This document shows, piece after piece, positions 14,463 through 23,744 of a stretch of 36,450 nt of DNA. The translations under genes were made by a program, and so were the position numbers. The DNA is taken from contig NZ_BOOK01000073.1 in the NCBI RefSeq assembly GCF_016863195.1, positions 1-36,450 on the forward strand, read 5' to 3'. The stretch comes from Paraplanobispora takensis. Its GTDB lineage: Bacteria; Actinomycetota; Actinomycetes; Streptosporangiales; Streptosporangiaceae. Numbering within the stretch: position 1 is the first letter of the stretch; every line of letters begins with the position of its first letter. The notes beneath the pieces are model-generated. The model was not told the DNA's origin. It made no database searches and saw only the letters and a program-made list of their open reading frames with translations.

Positions 14463-15422
14463 ATGCCCTCCACCCAGGTCGCCGTGCTCGGCGAGTGCGT
14501 CGCGGACGCCTTCCCGATCGGGAGCGCGGGCCCGAACGAGCTGACCCTGCGCGTGCTGCCCGGAGGGGGGCCGGCCAACACCGCGGTGTCCCTGGCCCGC
14601 CTGGGCACCCCCACCCGGTTCCTGGCCCGGATCTCCCGCGACTCCTTCGGCGGTCTGTTCCGCGCCCACCTGGAGGCCTCCGGGGTCGACCTGAGCGGCT
14701 GCGTGAGCGCCGACGAGCCCAGCACGCTGGCGGTGGCCACCCTCGACGCGGCCGGGCAGGCCGGATACTCCTTCCACGCGGAGGGCGGCGCCGACTGGCA
14801 GTGGAGCGCGCAGGAGCTGGACACCGGGCGGGTCGGCCGGGCGGCCTGCCTGCACACCGGCTCCCTGGCCCTGGTCCGCGCGCCCGGGGCCGGGCACGTC
14901 GAGGAACTGCTGGAGAGCGTGCGGGAGCGGGCGACGGTGTCGATCGACCCCAACGTGCGGGCCGCCCTCGTCGCCCCGGCCGTCTACCGGACGCGGATGC
15001 CCCGATGGTGCGCGCTGGCCGACATCGTCAAGCTGAGTGACGACGACCTGGAGAAGATCCACCCCGGCGAGCCCGTGGAGCAGGTCTGCGAGACCTGGCA
15101 CACCGCGGGCGCCCGCCTGGTCGTGGTGACACGCGGCCCGCAGGGCGCGCTCGTCTCCCTGGACGGGCGGTCGGCCACGGTGCCCGCCCCCGCCACCAAG
15201 GTCGTGGACACGGTCGGCGCCGGCGACTCCTTCACAGCCGGCCTGCTGCACCGGCTGCACGTCCAGGGTCTGCTCGGCGGGCGGCTGGACGGCCTCACCC
15301 TCGCCCAGGCCGTCGAGGCGGCCGCCTTCGCCGCCAGGGTCGCCGCGCTGACCTGCTCGGTCGCCGGGGCCGACCCGCCCTGGGCGGCCGATCTGGCCGG
15401 TGAGACGCTCCCGCTGAGCTGA
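14463..15422 (+). CDS. PfkB-family carbohydrate kinase (fructokinase-like)
   Basis: This 319-residue cytoplasmic kinase phosphorylates the imported sugar with ATP. It shows both PfkB signatures: GGGPANTAVSLARLG near the N-terminus (about 35-49) and DTVGAGDSFTAGLL with catalytic Asp255. Length and motif spacing match fructokinases and 2-keto-3-deoxygluconate kinases. With a fructose-type ABC importer opposite, fructokinase is the best guess. The ATG at 14463 follows AAAGGCAGG with a short spacer. A start at 14418 in the same frame adds 15 residues not seen in the family. Expression should be tied to the ABC operon through the double operator. Confidence 0.9.
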   Translation: MPSTQVAVLGECVADAFPIGSAGPNELTLRVLPGGGPANTAVSLARLGTPTRFLARISRDSFGGLFRAHLEASGVDLSGCVSADEPSTLAVATLDAAGQAGYSFHAEGGADWQWSAQELDTGRVGRAACLHTGSLALVRAPGAGHVEELLESVRERATVSIDPNVRAALVAPAVYRTRMPRWCALADIVKLSDDDLEKIHPGEPVEQVCETWHTAGARLVVVTRGPQGALVSLDGRSATVPAPATKVVDTVGAGDSFTAGLLHRLHVQGLLGGRLDGLTLAQAVEAAAFAARVAALTCSVAGADPPWAADLAGETLPLS

Positions 15423-15464
15423 AGGGGACCGAACCCGGAGAGCCCGAACCTGGCGACCGGAGGG

Positions 15465-15505
15465 AGCCGGACCCGCTGAGCCGGACCCGCTGAGCCGGAA
15501 CCCGG
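15465..15505. repeat. 14-bp tandem repeat in the kinase-prpE gap
   Basis: AGCCGGACCCGCTG occurs twice in tandem (15465-15478, 15479-15492), followed by a degenerate third copy. It lies in the 169-base gap after the kinase. No gene is visible there. Confidence 0.55.
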
Positions 15506-15560
15506 ACCCGACGAGCCGGGGGAACCGGACCCGCTCCCACCGGCCGGCCAGGCATCTCGA

Positions 15561-15572
15561 CCAAGCGCTTGG
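15561..15572. promoter_or_regulatory. CCAAGCGCTTGG operator candidate upstream of prpE
   Basis: A perfect 12-bp palindrome ending 19 bases before the prpE start. Palindromes with this AAGCGCTT core are common targets of TetR-family regulators of acyl-CoA metabolism. No matching regulator lies next to it, so control in trans is inferred. Confidence 0.5.
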
Positions 15573-15591
15573 CGGAGAGCATGATGGCCTG

Positions 15592-17478
<1,887 letters not shown>

Positions 17479-17554
17479 AGGCCCGCGACCGGGGTGTGGG
17501 ACGGCCAGGCGGGTAAGCCCTGGGGCCGGAGGCGGGTACGGCGGGCGGCGCAGC

Positions 17555-17583
17555 CCGGGTGGGCGACGCCCGCGCCCCACCGC
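17555..17583. terminator. weak hairpin between convergent prpE and flavin oxidase
   Basis: GGTGGGCG (17558-17565) can pair with CGCCCCACC (17573-17581) with one bulged base. It lies in the 160-base gap between convergent genes, where no other gene is visible. The pairing is imperfect, so this is tentative. Confidence 0.35.
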
Positions 17584-17638
17584 GGACACACCCCACGGGC
17601 GGCCCCGCCACCACGGGCCACACCTGGGAACGGCCGGG

Positions 17639-19036
17639 TCACACGCGCGGGACCACGTGGCCGAAGCGGAACATCCGGGCCGGGTCGTAGTGGTCCTTCA
17701 GCCCGGCGAGCCTGCGCAGCACCGGCTCCGGCCAGGCCCGGGAGAGCCGCTCGGGCTCGATCGCGCCGCCCTGGAAGTTGAGCAGCGCGCCCCCGGTCGA
17801 CCACTGGGCCAGGGCGTCGACGGTCGCCTGGACGCAGCCGGGGACGACCACGGCCATCAGCTCGGGCACCGGGGCACCGATGACCAGCAGGGAGAAGGCC
17901 GCATCCCGCCCGCCGACGGCGTTGGGCTCCTTGGGCTCGCGGGCCAGGGCGCCGCCCAGCTGGCGCAGCTCCACGACGGCGAGCGGCACCTCGGCGTCGG
18001 GGCCGGCGACCGCCAGCATCGTGTCCACCGTCTCCCGCGTCAGCTCCCGCAGCAGGGTGCCGCGCTCGCAGGCCGGCATCGGGTCCACCGGGTCGTCGTG
18101 GACGGTGTCGATCAGGCTGTACGGCATCCGCCCCACGGCGCCGAAGACCGGCTGGGCCACCTCGCGCATGGGGGCGAGCAGGGCCTCGGCCTGCCGGTCG
18201 TCGCCCAGGCAGGCGAAGCGGAGGTGGACCACGAAGCGCCCGCGCAGCGGCTCGGGGAGCTCGGGCAGCGGGGGCAGGCGGAGCATCGCCACCGAGGTGG
18301 TGACGGACTCGGGCAGCGTGCCGGTCCAGGTCCGGTAGGCGTGCAGGACCCGGGAGGCGTCCTCGGCGGCGTAGTAGAGGCCGCCGCCGTACAGGGAGGT
18401 CACCGGGAACAGGTCGACGGTCATCGAGGTCACCACGCCGAAGCTGCCCTTGCCGCCGCGCAGCGCCCAGAACAGGTCCGGCTCGCGGCCGGAGTCGGCC
18501 ACCCGCACCTCTCCGTCCGCCGTGACGACGGTGATCTCCCGTACGTGGTCGGCGGCGAAGCCGAAGGTCCGCGCGATCGGGCCGAGACCGCCGCCCAGCG
18601 TGTAGCCCACCGCCCCGACCCCGGAGGACGAGCCGCTGAGCGGAGCCAGGCCGTGCGGGGCCGCGGCGGCGACGACCTCGGCCCAGGTGCAGCCCGCGGC
18701 GACGGTGGCGGTACGGGCGGACGGGTCGACGGTGACCTCCCGCATCCGCGACGTGGTGATCAGCAGCGCCCCGTCCGCCGCCTGGACCGCGCCGTGACCG
18801 GTCGCCTGCACAGCCACGGGCAGGCCGCGGCCGGCGGCGAAGCGGATCGCGGCGGCGACGTCCCCGGCGCCGGTCGCGCCCACCACGACGGCGGGACGGT
18901 GCCGGACGGCGAGGTTGAACCCCGCGGCCTCCTCCTCGAAGCCGTCCTGGCCGGGAGCCAGCACGGGTCCGGCGACCTGCCCGCGCAGGGCCCGCAGCCC
19001 GGTCTCGGCGAGGGTGGCGGTCGGGTGGGTGGTCAT
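17639..19036 (-). CDS. FAD-linked oxidoreductase, berberine-bridge-enzyme type
   Basis: This 465-residue flavoprotein is of the PCMH/BBE class, whose members oxidise alcohols, sugars or natural-product intermediates with O2. The FAD domain starts with RPAVVVGATGAGDVAAAIRF. It includes ATGHGA, where His81 is the likely covalent FAD site, and GYTLGGGLGPIARTFG (about 144-159). The bicovalent members have Cys in the G-x-C-x-x-V-G motif. Here that place is Ser (about 137), so only the His link is expected. The C-terminal BBE helix ends LAGLKDHYDPARMFRFGH. There is no signal peptide, so it should act in the cytoplasm. The ATG at 19036 follows AGGAG. Its promoter carries a SARP-like direct repeat (19104-19121), which suggests a secondary-metabolism role. 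Confidence 0.88.
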   Translation of the reverse strand: MTTHPTATLAETGLRALRGQVAGPVLAPGQDGFEEEAAGFNLAVRHRPAVVVGATGAGDVAAAIRFAAGRGLPVAVQATGHGAVQAADGALLITTSRMREVTVDPSARTATVAAGCTWAEVVAAAAPHGLAPLSGSSSGVGAVGYTLGGGLGPIARTFGFAADHVREITVVTADGEVRVADSGREPDLFWALRGGKGSFGVVTSMTVDLFPVTSLYGGGLYYAAEDASRVLHAYRTWTGTLPESVTTSVAMLRLPPLPELPEPLRGRFVVHLRFACLGDDRQAEALLAPMREVAQPVFGAVGRMPYSLIDTVHDDPVDPMPACERGTLLRELTRETVDTMLAVAGPDAEVPLAVVELRQLGGALAREPKEPNAVGGRDAAFSLLVIGAPVPELMAVVVPGCVQATVDALAQWSTGGALLNFQGGAIEPERLSRAWPEPVLRRLAGLKDHYDPARMFRFGHVVPRV

Positions 19037-19066
19037 GGTTCTTCTCCTGGTGCTGAGGGATGGTCG

Positions 19067-19083
19067 GGCCGGTCGGACCGGCC
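19067..19083. promoter_or_regulatory. 17-bp dyad in the leader of the flavin oxidase
   Basis: GGCCGGTC and GACCGGCC flank a single G. It lies between the presumed -10 region and the start codon of the oxidase. It could be an operator for a second regulator or a leader hairpin. Confidence 0.35.
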
Positions 19084-19103
19084 GTTCAGTTCTCGCACCC
19101 CCG

Positions 19104-19121
19104 GCTAGGAATCGGCTGGGA
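19104..19121 (-). promoter_or_regulatory. SARP-type direct repeat, oxidase side
   Basis: Read on the minus strand, TCCCAGC, a 4-base spacer CGAT, and TCCTAGC form a direct heptamer repeat with an 11-bp period. That is the architecture bound by SARP (BTAD) activators. A sequence beginning CGAGAAC, a weak -10 candidate, starts eight bases further on. Confidence 0.6.
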
Positions 19122-19274
19122 CATCTCCTGAGCGGGACTGGTGGAACGCTTGGGGCCCAGCGCACGGCGGTGTCGTACGACGGGCCGGTGCCGTACGGCG
19201 TGTTCGCGGCCGGGTGCGCGGATGGGGACTGCGCCGCCCGCCCCGCCGATCTCCTGGTGAGGTCCCGGGTGGGG

Positions 19275-19292
19275 TCCTAGTCGTTTCCTAGC
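19275..19292 (+). promoter_or_regulatory. SARP-type direct repeat, GNAT-SARP side
   Basis: TCCTAGT (19275-19281), a 4-base spacer CGTT, and TCCTAGC (19286-19292) form an 11-bp-period direct heptamer repeat. Eight bases on lies CGATGCT, whose GATGCT (19302-19307) fits a weak -10. The predicted start of transcription then falls at or next to the GNAT ATG (19314), giving a leaderless message. Confidence 0.65.
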
Positions 19293-19313
19293 CGGCTGTC
19301 CGATGCTGCGGGA

Positions 19314-19994
19314 ATGTCGTCGCCACTTCCGCCCGAGCCGCCCAGCACCCTGCTTCTGCGGGAGGTCCCGGCGCACGCGGGCACGGCGGGCGCGGGCCTG
19401 CTCGGCCCGGTCTTCGACGAGGTCCTGCGGGAGGTGTCGGCCGCCCGCTGCCGCATGTACGTGCTGGTCGATCTTGCGGGTCCCCTGTCCGCCCCGCCGG
19501 TGGCCGCCGCCCTGGTCGCGATGGGGCCGGGCGGCGGGGAACCGGACGCGGGAGGGGGCGCCGGGCCGGAGCGGACCGGAGCTGAACGGACCAGAGCAGA
19601 ACGGACCAGAACAGAGCGGACCAGAACAGAGCGGACCGCCCGGCTGCGGGCCCTGGCCGTGAGCACGCCGTACCGGGGAAGGGGCCTGGCGCGGCGGCTG
19701 CTGGGAGACCTGCTGACCGAGCTGCGCGCCGACGGAGTACGGCGGGTGCGCTGCCTCGCGCCCTCCGGAAACGGTGACCCGTCTCCCTCGGAAAACGGCG
19801 GCCTGCCCGCGCTGCTCGCCGCCGCCGGGTTCACCCGGGAGCCGGTCGGGGCCGCCGCGGAGTCACCCGCCTCCACCTGGGAGAACCGCGCCGGCGGAAG
19901 GGCCGCGAGAACGGTGGGGACACAGGTGACATATCAGTACGATGAGCCGGAGAGCGGACCTCCCGGGATCGTCTGGCTCGTGCGGGAACTGTGA
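19314..19994 (+). CDS. GNAT-family N-acetyltransferase with repeat insertion
   Basis: This 226-residue protein has one clear GNAT acetyl-CoA-binding motif, LAVSTPYRGRGLARRLLGDLL (split about 113-133), where RGRGLA forms the pyrophosphate loop. The following strand and helix (VRRVRCLAPSGN, LPALLAAAGFTREP) fit the fold. The acceptor is unknown. An Arg/Thr/Glu repeat of about 23 residues (about 86-108), made of ERTxx units, is inserted just before motif A, where GNAT proteins normally have a short beta turn. There is no ribosome site, and the promoter geometry suggests a leaderless mRNA. The stop codon overlaps the SARP start (TGATG), so the two are one operon with coupled translation. Confidence 0.78.
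   Translation: MSSPLPPEPPSTLLLREVPAHAGTAGAGLLGPVFDEVLREVSAARCRMYVLVDLAGPLSAPPVAAALVAMGPGGGEPDAGGGAGPERTGAERTRAERTRTERTRTERTARLRALAVSTPYRGRGLARRLLGDLLTELRADGVRRVRCLAPSGNGDPSPSENGGLPALLAAAGFTREPVGAAAESPASTWENRAGGRAARTVGTQVTYQYDEPESGPPGIVWLVREL
19569..19637 (+). repeat. 15-bp tandem repeat inside the GNAT gene
   Basis: There are 4.6 copies of a 15-bp unit close to GAGCGGACCAGAACA, starting at 19569, 19584, 19599, 19614 and 19629. They encode the five-residue repeat ERTRT/ERTGA/ERTRA. The unit keeps the frame, so expansion or contraction changes loop length only. Confidence 0.8.
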
Positions 19995-22900
19995 TGCGAA
20001 CGGCGGTCGATGACATGCGAGCCCCGGCAGGTGACGAGGACGGGACGAGGACCGGGCTGGACTTCCGGATCCTGGGACCGCTGGAGGTCGCCGACGCCTC
20101 GGGAACGGTCCTCGACATCGGGTCCCGCAAGCAGCGCGCCGTCCTGATGCTCCTGCTGCTGAACGCCCCCCACGTCGTCCCCCTCGACCAGCTGATCGAC
20201 CGGTTGTGGGCGGACGAGCCGCCCTCCAGTGCCACGGGAACGCTCCAGGCCTACATCTCCCAGCTCCGCCGGGTCCTCGAACCGCTGCGCAGCCCGCGCT
20301 CCCCGTCCCGGGTGCTGCGCACCCGCGAGCCCGGATACCTCCTGGACGTCACCGCCGCCCAGATCGACGCCGGCCGCTTCACCGCCGCGGCCGAGGCCGC
20401 CCACGCCGCGCTGGCCGGCGGCAGGCCCGGGGAGGTCGAGCGCATCCTGGGGCCCGCCCTGGCGCAGTGGCGCGGGGAGCCGCTGGCCGACTTCCCCGAG
20501 GACCCCTTCGCCCGCCCGGCCGCCGCCCGCCTCGTCGAGACGCGGCTGTCGGCGCTGTCGGTGCGGGCCGAGGCCCGCCTGGCCCTGGGGCGGCACGCCG
20601 AGGTGGTCGTCGAGGCCGAGCGCCTACTCACCCTCGACCCCTACCGCGAGGGCCTGTGGTCGCTGCTCATGCGCGCCCTGTACCGCGACCGCAGGCAGGC
20701 GGAGGCGCTGGCCGCCTACCAGCGCTGCCGCACGCTCCTGGGCGAGGAAGTCGGCCTCGACCCCGGCCCGCAACTGCGCCGCCTGGAGCAGGCGATCCTC
20801 GACCAGGACGAGTCGCTGGACGGCCCCTGGCCCCCCGCTGCCGCCGTCTCCGTTCCGGCTCCCTCCGTCGTCTCCCCCGTCCCCGTCTCCCCCGACGCTC
20901 CGGTCTGCGGCGTTCCAGCCCCCGATGCTCCGGCCCCCGGCCCCTCCGTCCCCGGCGGCTCGATCCCCCGCCCGGCTCCCGGCCCCGCGGGCGGCCTGCC
21001 CCGGCTCGTCGGCAGGGAACCGCACCTGCGCAGGATCGCCGAGCGCCTGGACGACGCCGGGCGCGGCAGGGGCGGCGTCCTGCTGATCGGCGGGGAGTCC
21101 GGGATCGGCAAGACCCGGCTGGCCGAGGCCGCAGCGGAGATGGCGGCCGAGCGCGGCCTCACCGCGGTGTGGAGCAGATGCGTCGAGGGCCGGGGAGCTC
21201 CGGCGTTCTGGCCGTGGATCCAGGTGCTGCAGGCACTGGGCGAAGGGCACGGCGGGCTGGAGGAGGTGCTCCACCGGCTGACCGGCGACGATCCGCTCAA
21301 GGGACCGTCCGGCGAACCGTCCGAGGAACCGTCCGGCGAACCACACGGCGGCGGCCGTACCGGCGCGGACGGCTCTCCCCCGGCGGTACCGCAGGACCGG
21401 ACCCGGCAGGACCGGGCCCGGGAGGCCGTGGATCCCGACACCGCGCGCTTCCTGCTCTACGACGCCATCGCCGGGGCGCTGACCCGCCGTACGGCCGGCG
21501 CGCCCGTGCTGGTCCTCATGGAGGACATCCACTGGGCGGACGCCGCCTCCCTGAAGCTGCTGACCTTCCTCGGCGGCGACCTGCACCGCACGCCGCTGCT
21601 CGTGCTGGCGACCATGCGCCCCGAACCCGCCGGGCCGGACGAGCCCGCCGAGGCCCGGCAGGCGCTGACCGGCGCGCTGGGCGAGCTGACCCGGCAGCGC
21701 GGCACCGAACGGATGAACGTCACGGCCTTCACCGCCGAGCAGATCACCGACTATCTCGGCGGCGGCGATCCGGATCTCGCCCGCGCGCTGCGCGACCGCA
21801 CCGGGGGCAACCCGTTCTTCCTGGGCGAGCTGCTGCGCCTGCTGTCCAGCGTGCACCCGCTGGACCGGGTGACCGCGGCCGACGTCGTCGCGCTGGCCGT
21901 GCCCGACGGGGTGCGCGACGTCATCACCCAGCGGGTCTCGCGACTGCCGGAGGACTCCCAGACGCTGCTGCGGGTCGCCGCGGTGATCGGCCGCGACGTC
22001 GACGCGGACGTGCTGGAGGCCGCCTCCGGGATCGGCGGCGCGCGGCTGATGATGCTGCTGGAACCGGCGGTGGCCACGGGCCTGCTGGCGGAGGTGGAGG
22101 GCGGCTGGGACTACCGCTTCTCGCACGCGCTGGTCCAGGAGGCGCTGTACGCGGGGCTGAGCCGCCTGCAGCGCGCGCAGCTGCACGGGCGGGTCGGCGA
22201 GGCGGCCGAGAGCCTGGCCCGGGGCGGCCTGGACGCCCGCCTGCCGGTGCTGGCCCACCACTTCGGCATGGCCGCGCGGGTCGGCTACGCCGCCAAGGCC
22301 GCCTCCTACGCGGCCCGGGCCGCCGCCCAGGCCGCGGCCCGGCTCGCCTACGACGAGGCGGTCATGTTCTGGGAGCAGGCGCTCGCCTGCCTCGACCCGT
22401 CCGCGCCGCAGGCGCCCTCCTCCCGCTGCTCGCTGCTGGTGGAGCTGGGCCGGGCCCGCCGGGTGACCGGTGACGTGGTCGGGGCGCGGGCGGCGCTGGA
22501 CGAGGCGGTGACCCTGGCCACCGACCTGGGCGACGACGACGCGGTGATCGAGGCCGCGACGGTCTTCGGCGGGATCACGCTGTGGAACTGGCGCGCCTAC
22601 GGGGTCGTGGACCGGCGGATGGTCGCCGTGCTGGAGGACCAGCTGTCCCGGCTGCCCGCCGGTCAGGAGAGCCGGCGGGCCGAGCTGCTGGGCACCCTCG
22701 GCGTGGAGCTGTACTACGGCGAGCGGCAGCGGGAGGGGCAGCGGTACGCCGCCGAGGCCGTCGCGCTGGCCCGCGGGATCGGGGACCCGCAGCTGCTGGC
22801 CCGCGCTCTGAACAACTTCATCATCGCGGCCTGGACGCCGGAGAACGACGAGGAGCGCTACCGGGCGGCCGAGGAGATCCTCACTCTGCCGGGCCTGGCC

Positions 22901-23665
22901 CGCGCCACCGAGATCATCGCCCGGATGCACCGCATGCCGGGTTATCTCAGGGCCGGCATGCTGGCCGACTTCGACGCCGAGCTCGCGCGCTGCCTGCGGC
23001 TGACCGCCGAGGTGCGCATGCCGGAGATCGAGACGCAGGTGACCTACGCCGCGGTCGGGCGGGCCATGCTCGACGGCGACTGGGACGAGGCCGACCGCCT
23101 GACCGCGGCCGCCACCGACGCCTACCGGCGCACCAGCCTGTGGGGGCCCGACGCCCTGAAGACGGCGTGCACGTTCTTCGCCGCGTGGGGACGGGGACGG
23201 CAGCCGGAGGGCCTGCTGGACCGGCTGATCGAGGCCGGGGACGACGACTCCGACCGGATGCTGCGCCCCACCGCCGTGCTGGCCGCCCTGGAGGCCGGGG
23301 ACGAGGCCCTCGCCCACCGGCTGATCGACCGCTGGGGCGTCGCCATCGAGCGCGACTGGGCCTGGCAGTACACGGCCTGGCAGTGGGGGCTCGTCTCCGC
23401 CCGGATCGGCCGCCCCGACCCGCACGGCCTGCTGGAGGAGCTGACGCCGATCGCCTCCCAGCTGATGACGATGGGCACGGGCTGCGTCTCGTGGGGCGCG
23501 CTCGACGACGTCGTCGCACTGCTGCTGCGCCGTACGGGCCGGATCGAGGAGGCCCTGGCGCACGCGGAGCGGGCCGCCGGCGCCCACCGCCGCCTGGGTC
23601 TGCGGCATCTGGAGCGGCGCAGCGCCGAACTCGCCGGCGAGTTGCGCGGCGCGCTCCGGAGCTGA
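19994..23665 (+). CDS. large SARP transcriptional regulator (BTAD + AAA ATPase, AfsR-like)
   Basis: This 1223-residue regulator belongs to the AfsR/large-SARP group that activates secondary-metabolite genes. Residues about 22-110 form an OmpR-type winged helix (FRILGPLEVADASGTV, then LWADEPPSSATGTLQAYISQLRRVL, then GYLLDV). Residues 115-265 are the bacterial transcriptional activation domain, ending LLGEEVGLDPGPQLRRLEQAIL. A Pro-rich linker follows (about 275-335). The ATPase begins with LVGREPHLRRI, with Walker A GGESGIGKT near 367 and Walker B VLVLMEDIHWAD near 508. The remainder is alpha-helical, TPR-like repeat sequence. A 12-bp repeat near 21306 codes an SGEPSEEP linker in the ATPase. 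The ATG at 19994 overlaps the GNAT stop; a GTG three bases upstream is also possible. SARP boxes sit at its own operon promoter and at the divergent oxidase. Confidence 0.93.
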   Translation: MRTAVDDMRAPAGDEDGTRTGLDFRILGPLEVADASGTVLDIGSRKQRAVLMLLLLNAPHVVPLDQLIDRLWADEPPSSATGTLQAYISQLRRVLEPLRSPRSPSRVLRTREPGYLLDVTAAQIDAGRFTAAAEAAHAALAGGRPGEVERILGPALAQWRGEPLADFPEDPFARPAAARLVETRLSALSVRAEARLALGRHAEVVVEAERLLTLDPYREGLWSLLMRALYRDRRQAEALAAYQRCRTLLGEEVGLDPGPQLRRLEQAILDQDESLDGPWPPAAAVSVPAPSVVSPVPVSPDAPVCGVPAPDAPAPGPSVPGGSIPRPAPGPAGGLPRLVGREPHLRRIAERLDDAGRGRGGVLLIGGESGIGKTRLAEAAAEMAAERGLTAVWSRCVEGRGAPAFWPWIQVLQALGEGHGGLEEVLHRLTGDDPLKGPSGEPSEEPSGEPHGGGRTGADGSPPAVPQDRTRQDRAREAVDPDTARFLLYDAIAGALTRRTAGAPVLVLMEDIHWADAASLKLLTFLGGDLHRTPLLVLATMRPEPAGPDEPAEARQALTGALGELTRQRGTERMNVTAFTAEQITDYLGGGDPDLARALRDRTGGNPFFLGELLRLLSSVHPLDRVTAADVVALAVPDGVRDVITQRVSRLPEDSQTLLRVAAVIGRDVDADVLEAASGIGGARLMMLLEPAVATGLLAEVEGGWDYRFSHALVQEALYAGLSRLQRAQLHGRVGEAAESLARGGLDARLPVLAHHFGMAARVGYAAKAASYAARAAAQAAARLAYDEAVMFWEQALACLDPSAPQAPSSRCSLLVELGRARRVTGDVVGARAALDEAVTLATDLGDDDAVIEAATVFGGITLWNWRAYGVVDRRMVAVLEDQLSRLPAGQESRRAELLGTLGVELYYGERQREGQRYAAEAVALARGIGDPQLLARALNNFIIAAWTPENDEERYRAAEEILTLPGLARATEIIARMHRMPGYLRAGMLADFDAELARCLRLTAEVRMPEIETQVTYAAVGRAMLDGDWDEADRLTAAATDAYRRTSLWGPDALKTACTFFAAWGRGRQPEGLLDRLIEAGDDDSDRMLRPTAVLAALEAGDEALAHRLIDRWGVAIERDWAWQYTAWQWGLVSARIGRPDPHGLLEELTPIASQLMTMGTGCVSWGALDDVVALLLRRTGRIEEALAHAERAAGAHRRLGLRHLERRSAELAGELRGALRS

Positions 23666-23675
23666 TCCCCCTCCG

Positions 23676-23728
23676 CGCTCCGTCCCCCGCGCTCCGGACC
23701 TCGGCTCCGGAGCGCGGGGGACGGAACG
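23676..23728. terminator. long bidirectional terminator
   Basis: Arms 23676-23697 and 23707-23728 pair over 22 positions with a single mismatch around a nine-base loop. It lies just after the SARP stop and before the convergent DUF418 stop. Confidence 0.8.
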
Positions 23729-23744
23729 CGGGGGGCGGCGCCGG

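Noticed and set aside
15465-15505. Direct repeats as a mobile-element target duplication
   Set aside because: The copies are adjacent with nothing inserted between them; simple tandem duplication explains them.
19569-19637. CRISPR-like repeat array
   Set aside because: The units are 15 bp, contiguous and in frame within a coding sequence; there are no spacers.
20624-23608. 994-residue minus-strand open frame opposite the SARP gene
   Set aside because: Low-complexity Gly/Gln/Val/Arg sequence with no motif; the plus strand has a complete SARP with Walker motifs.
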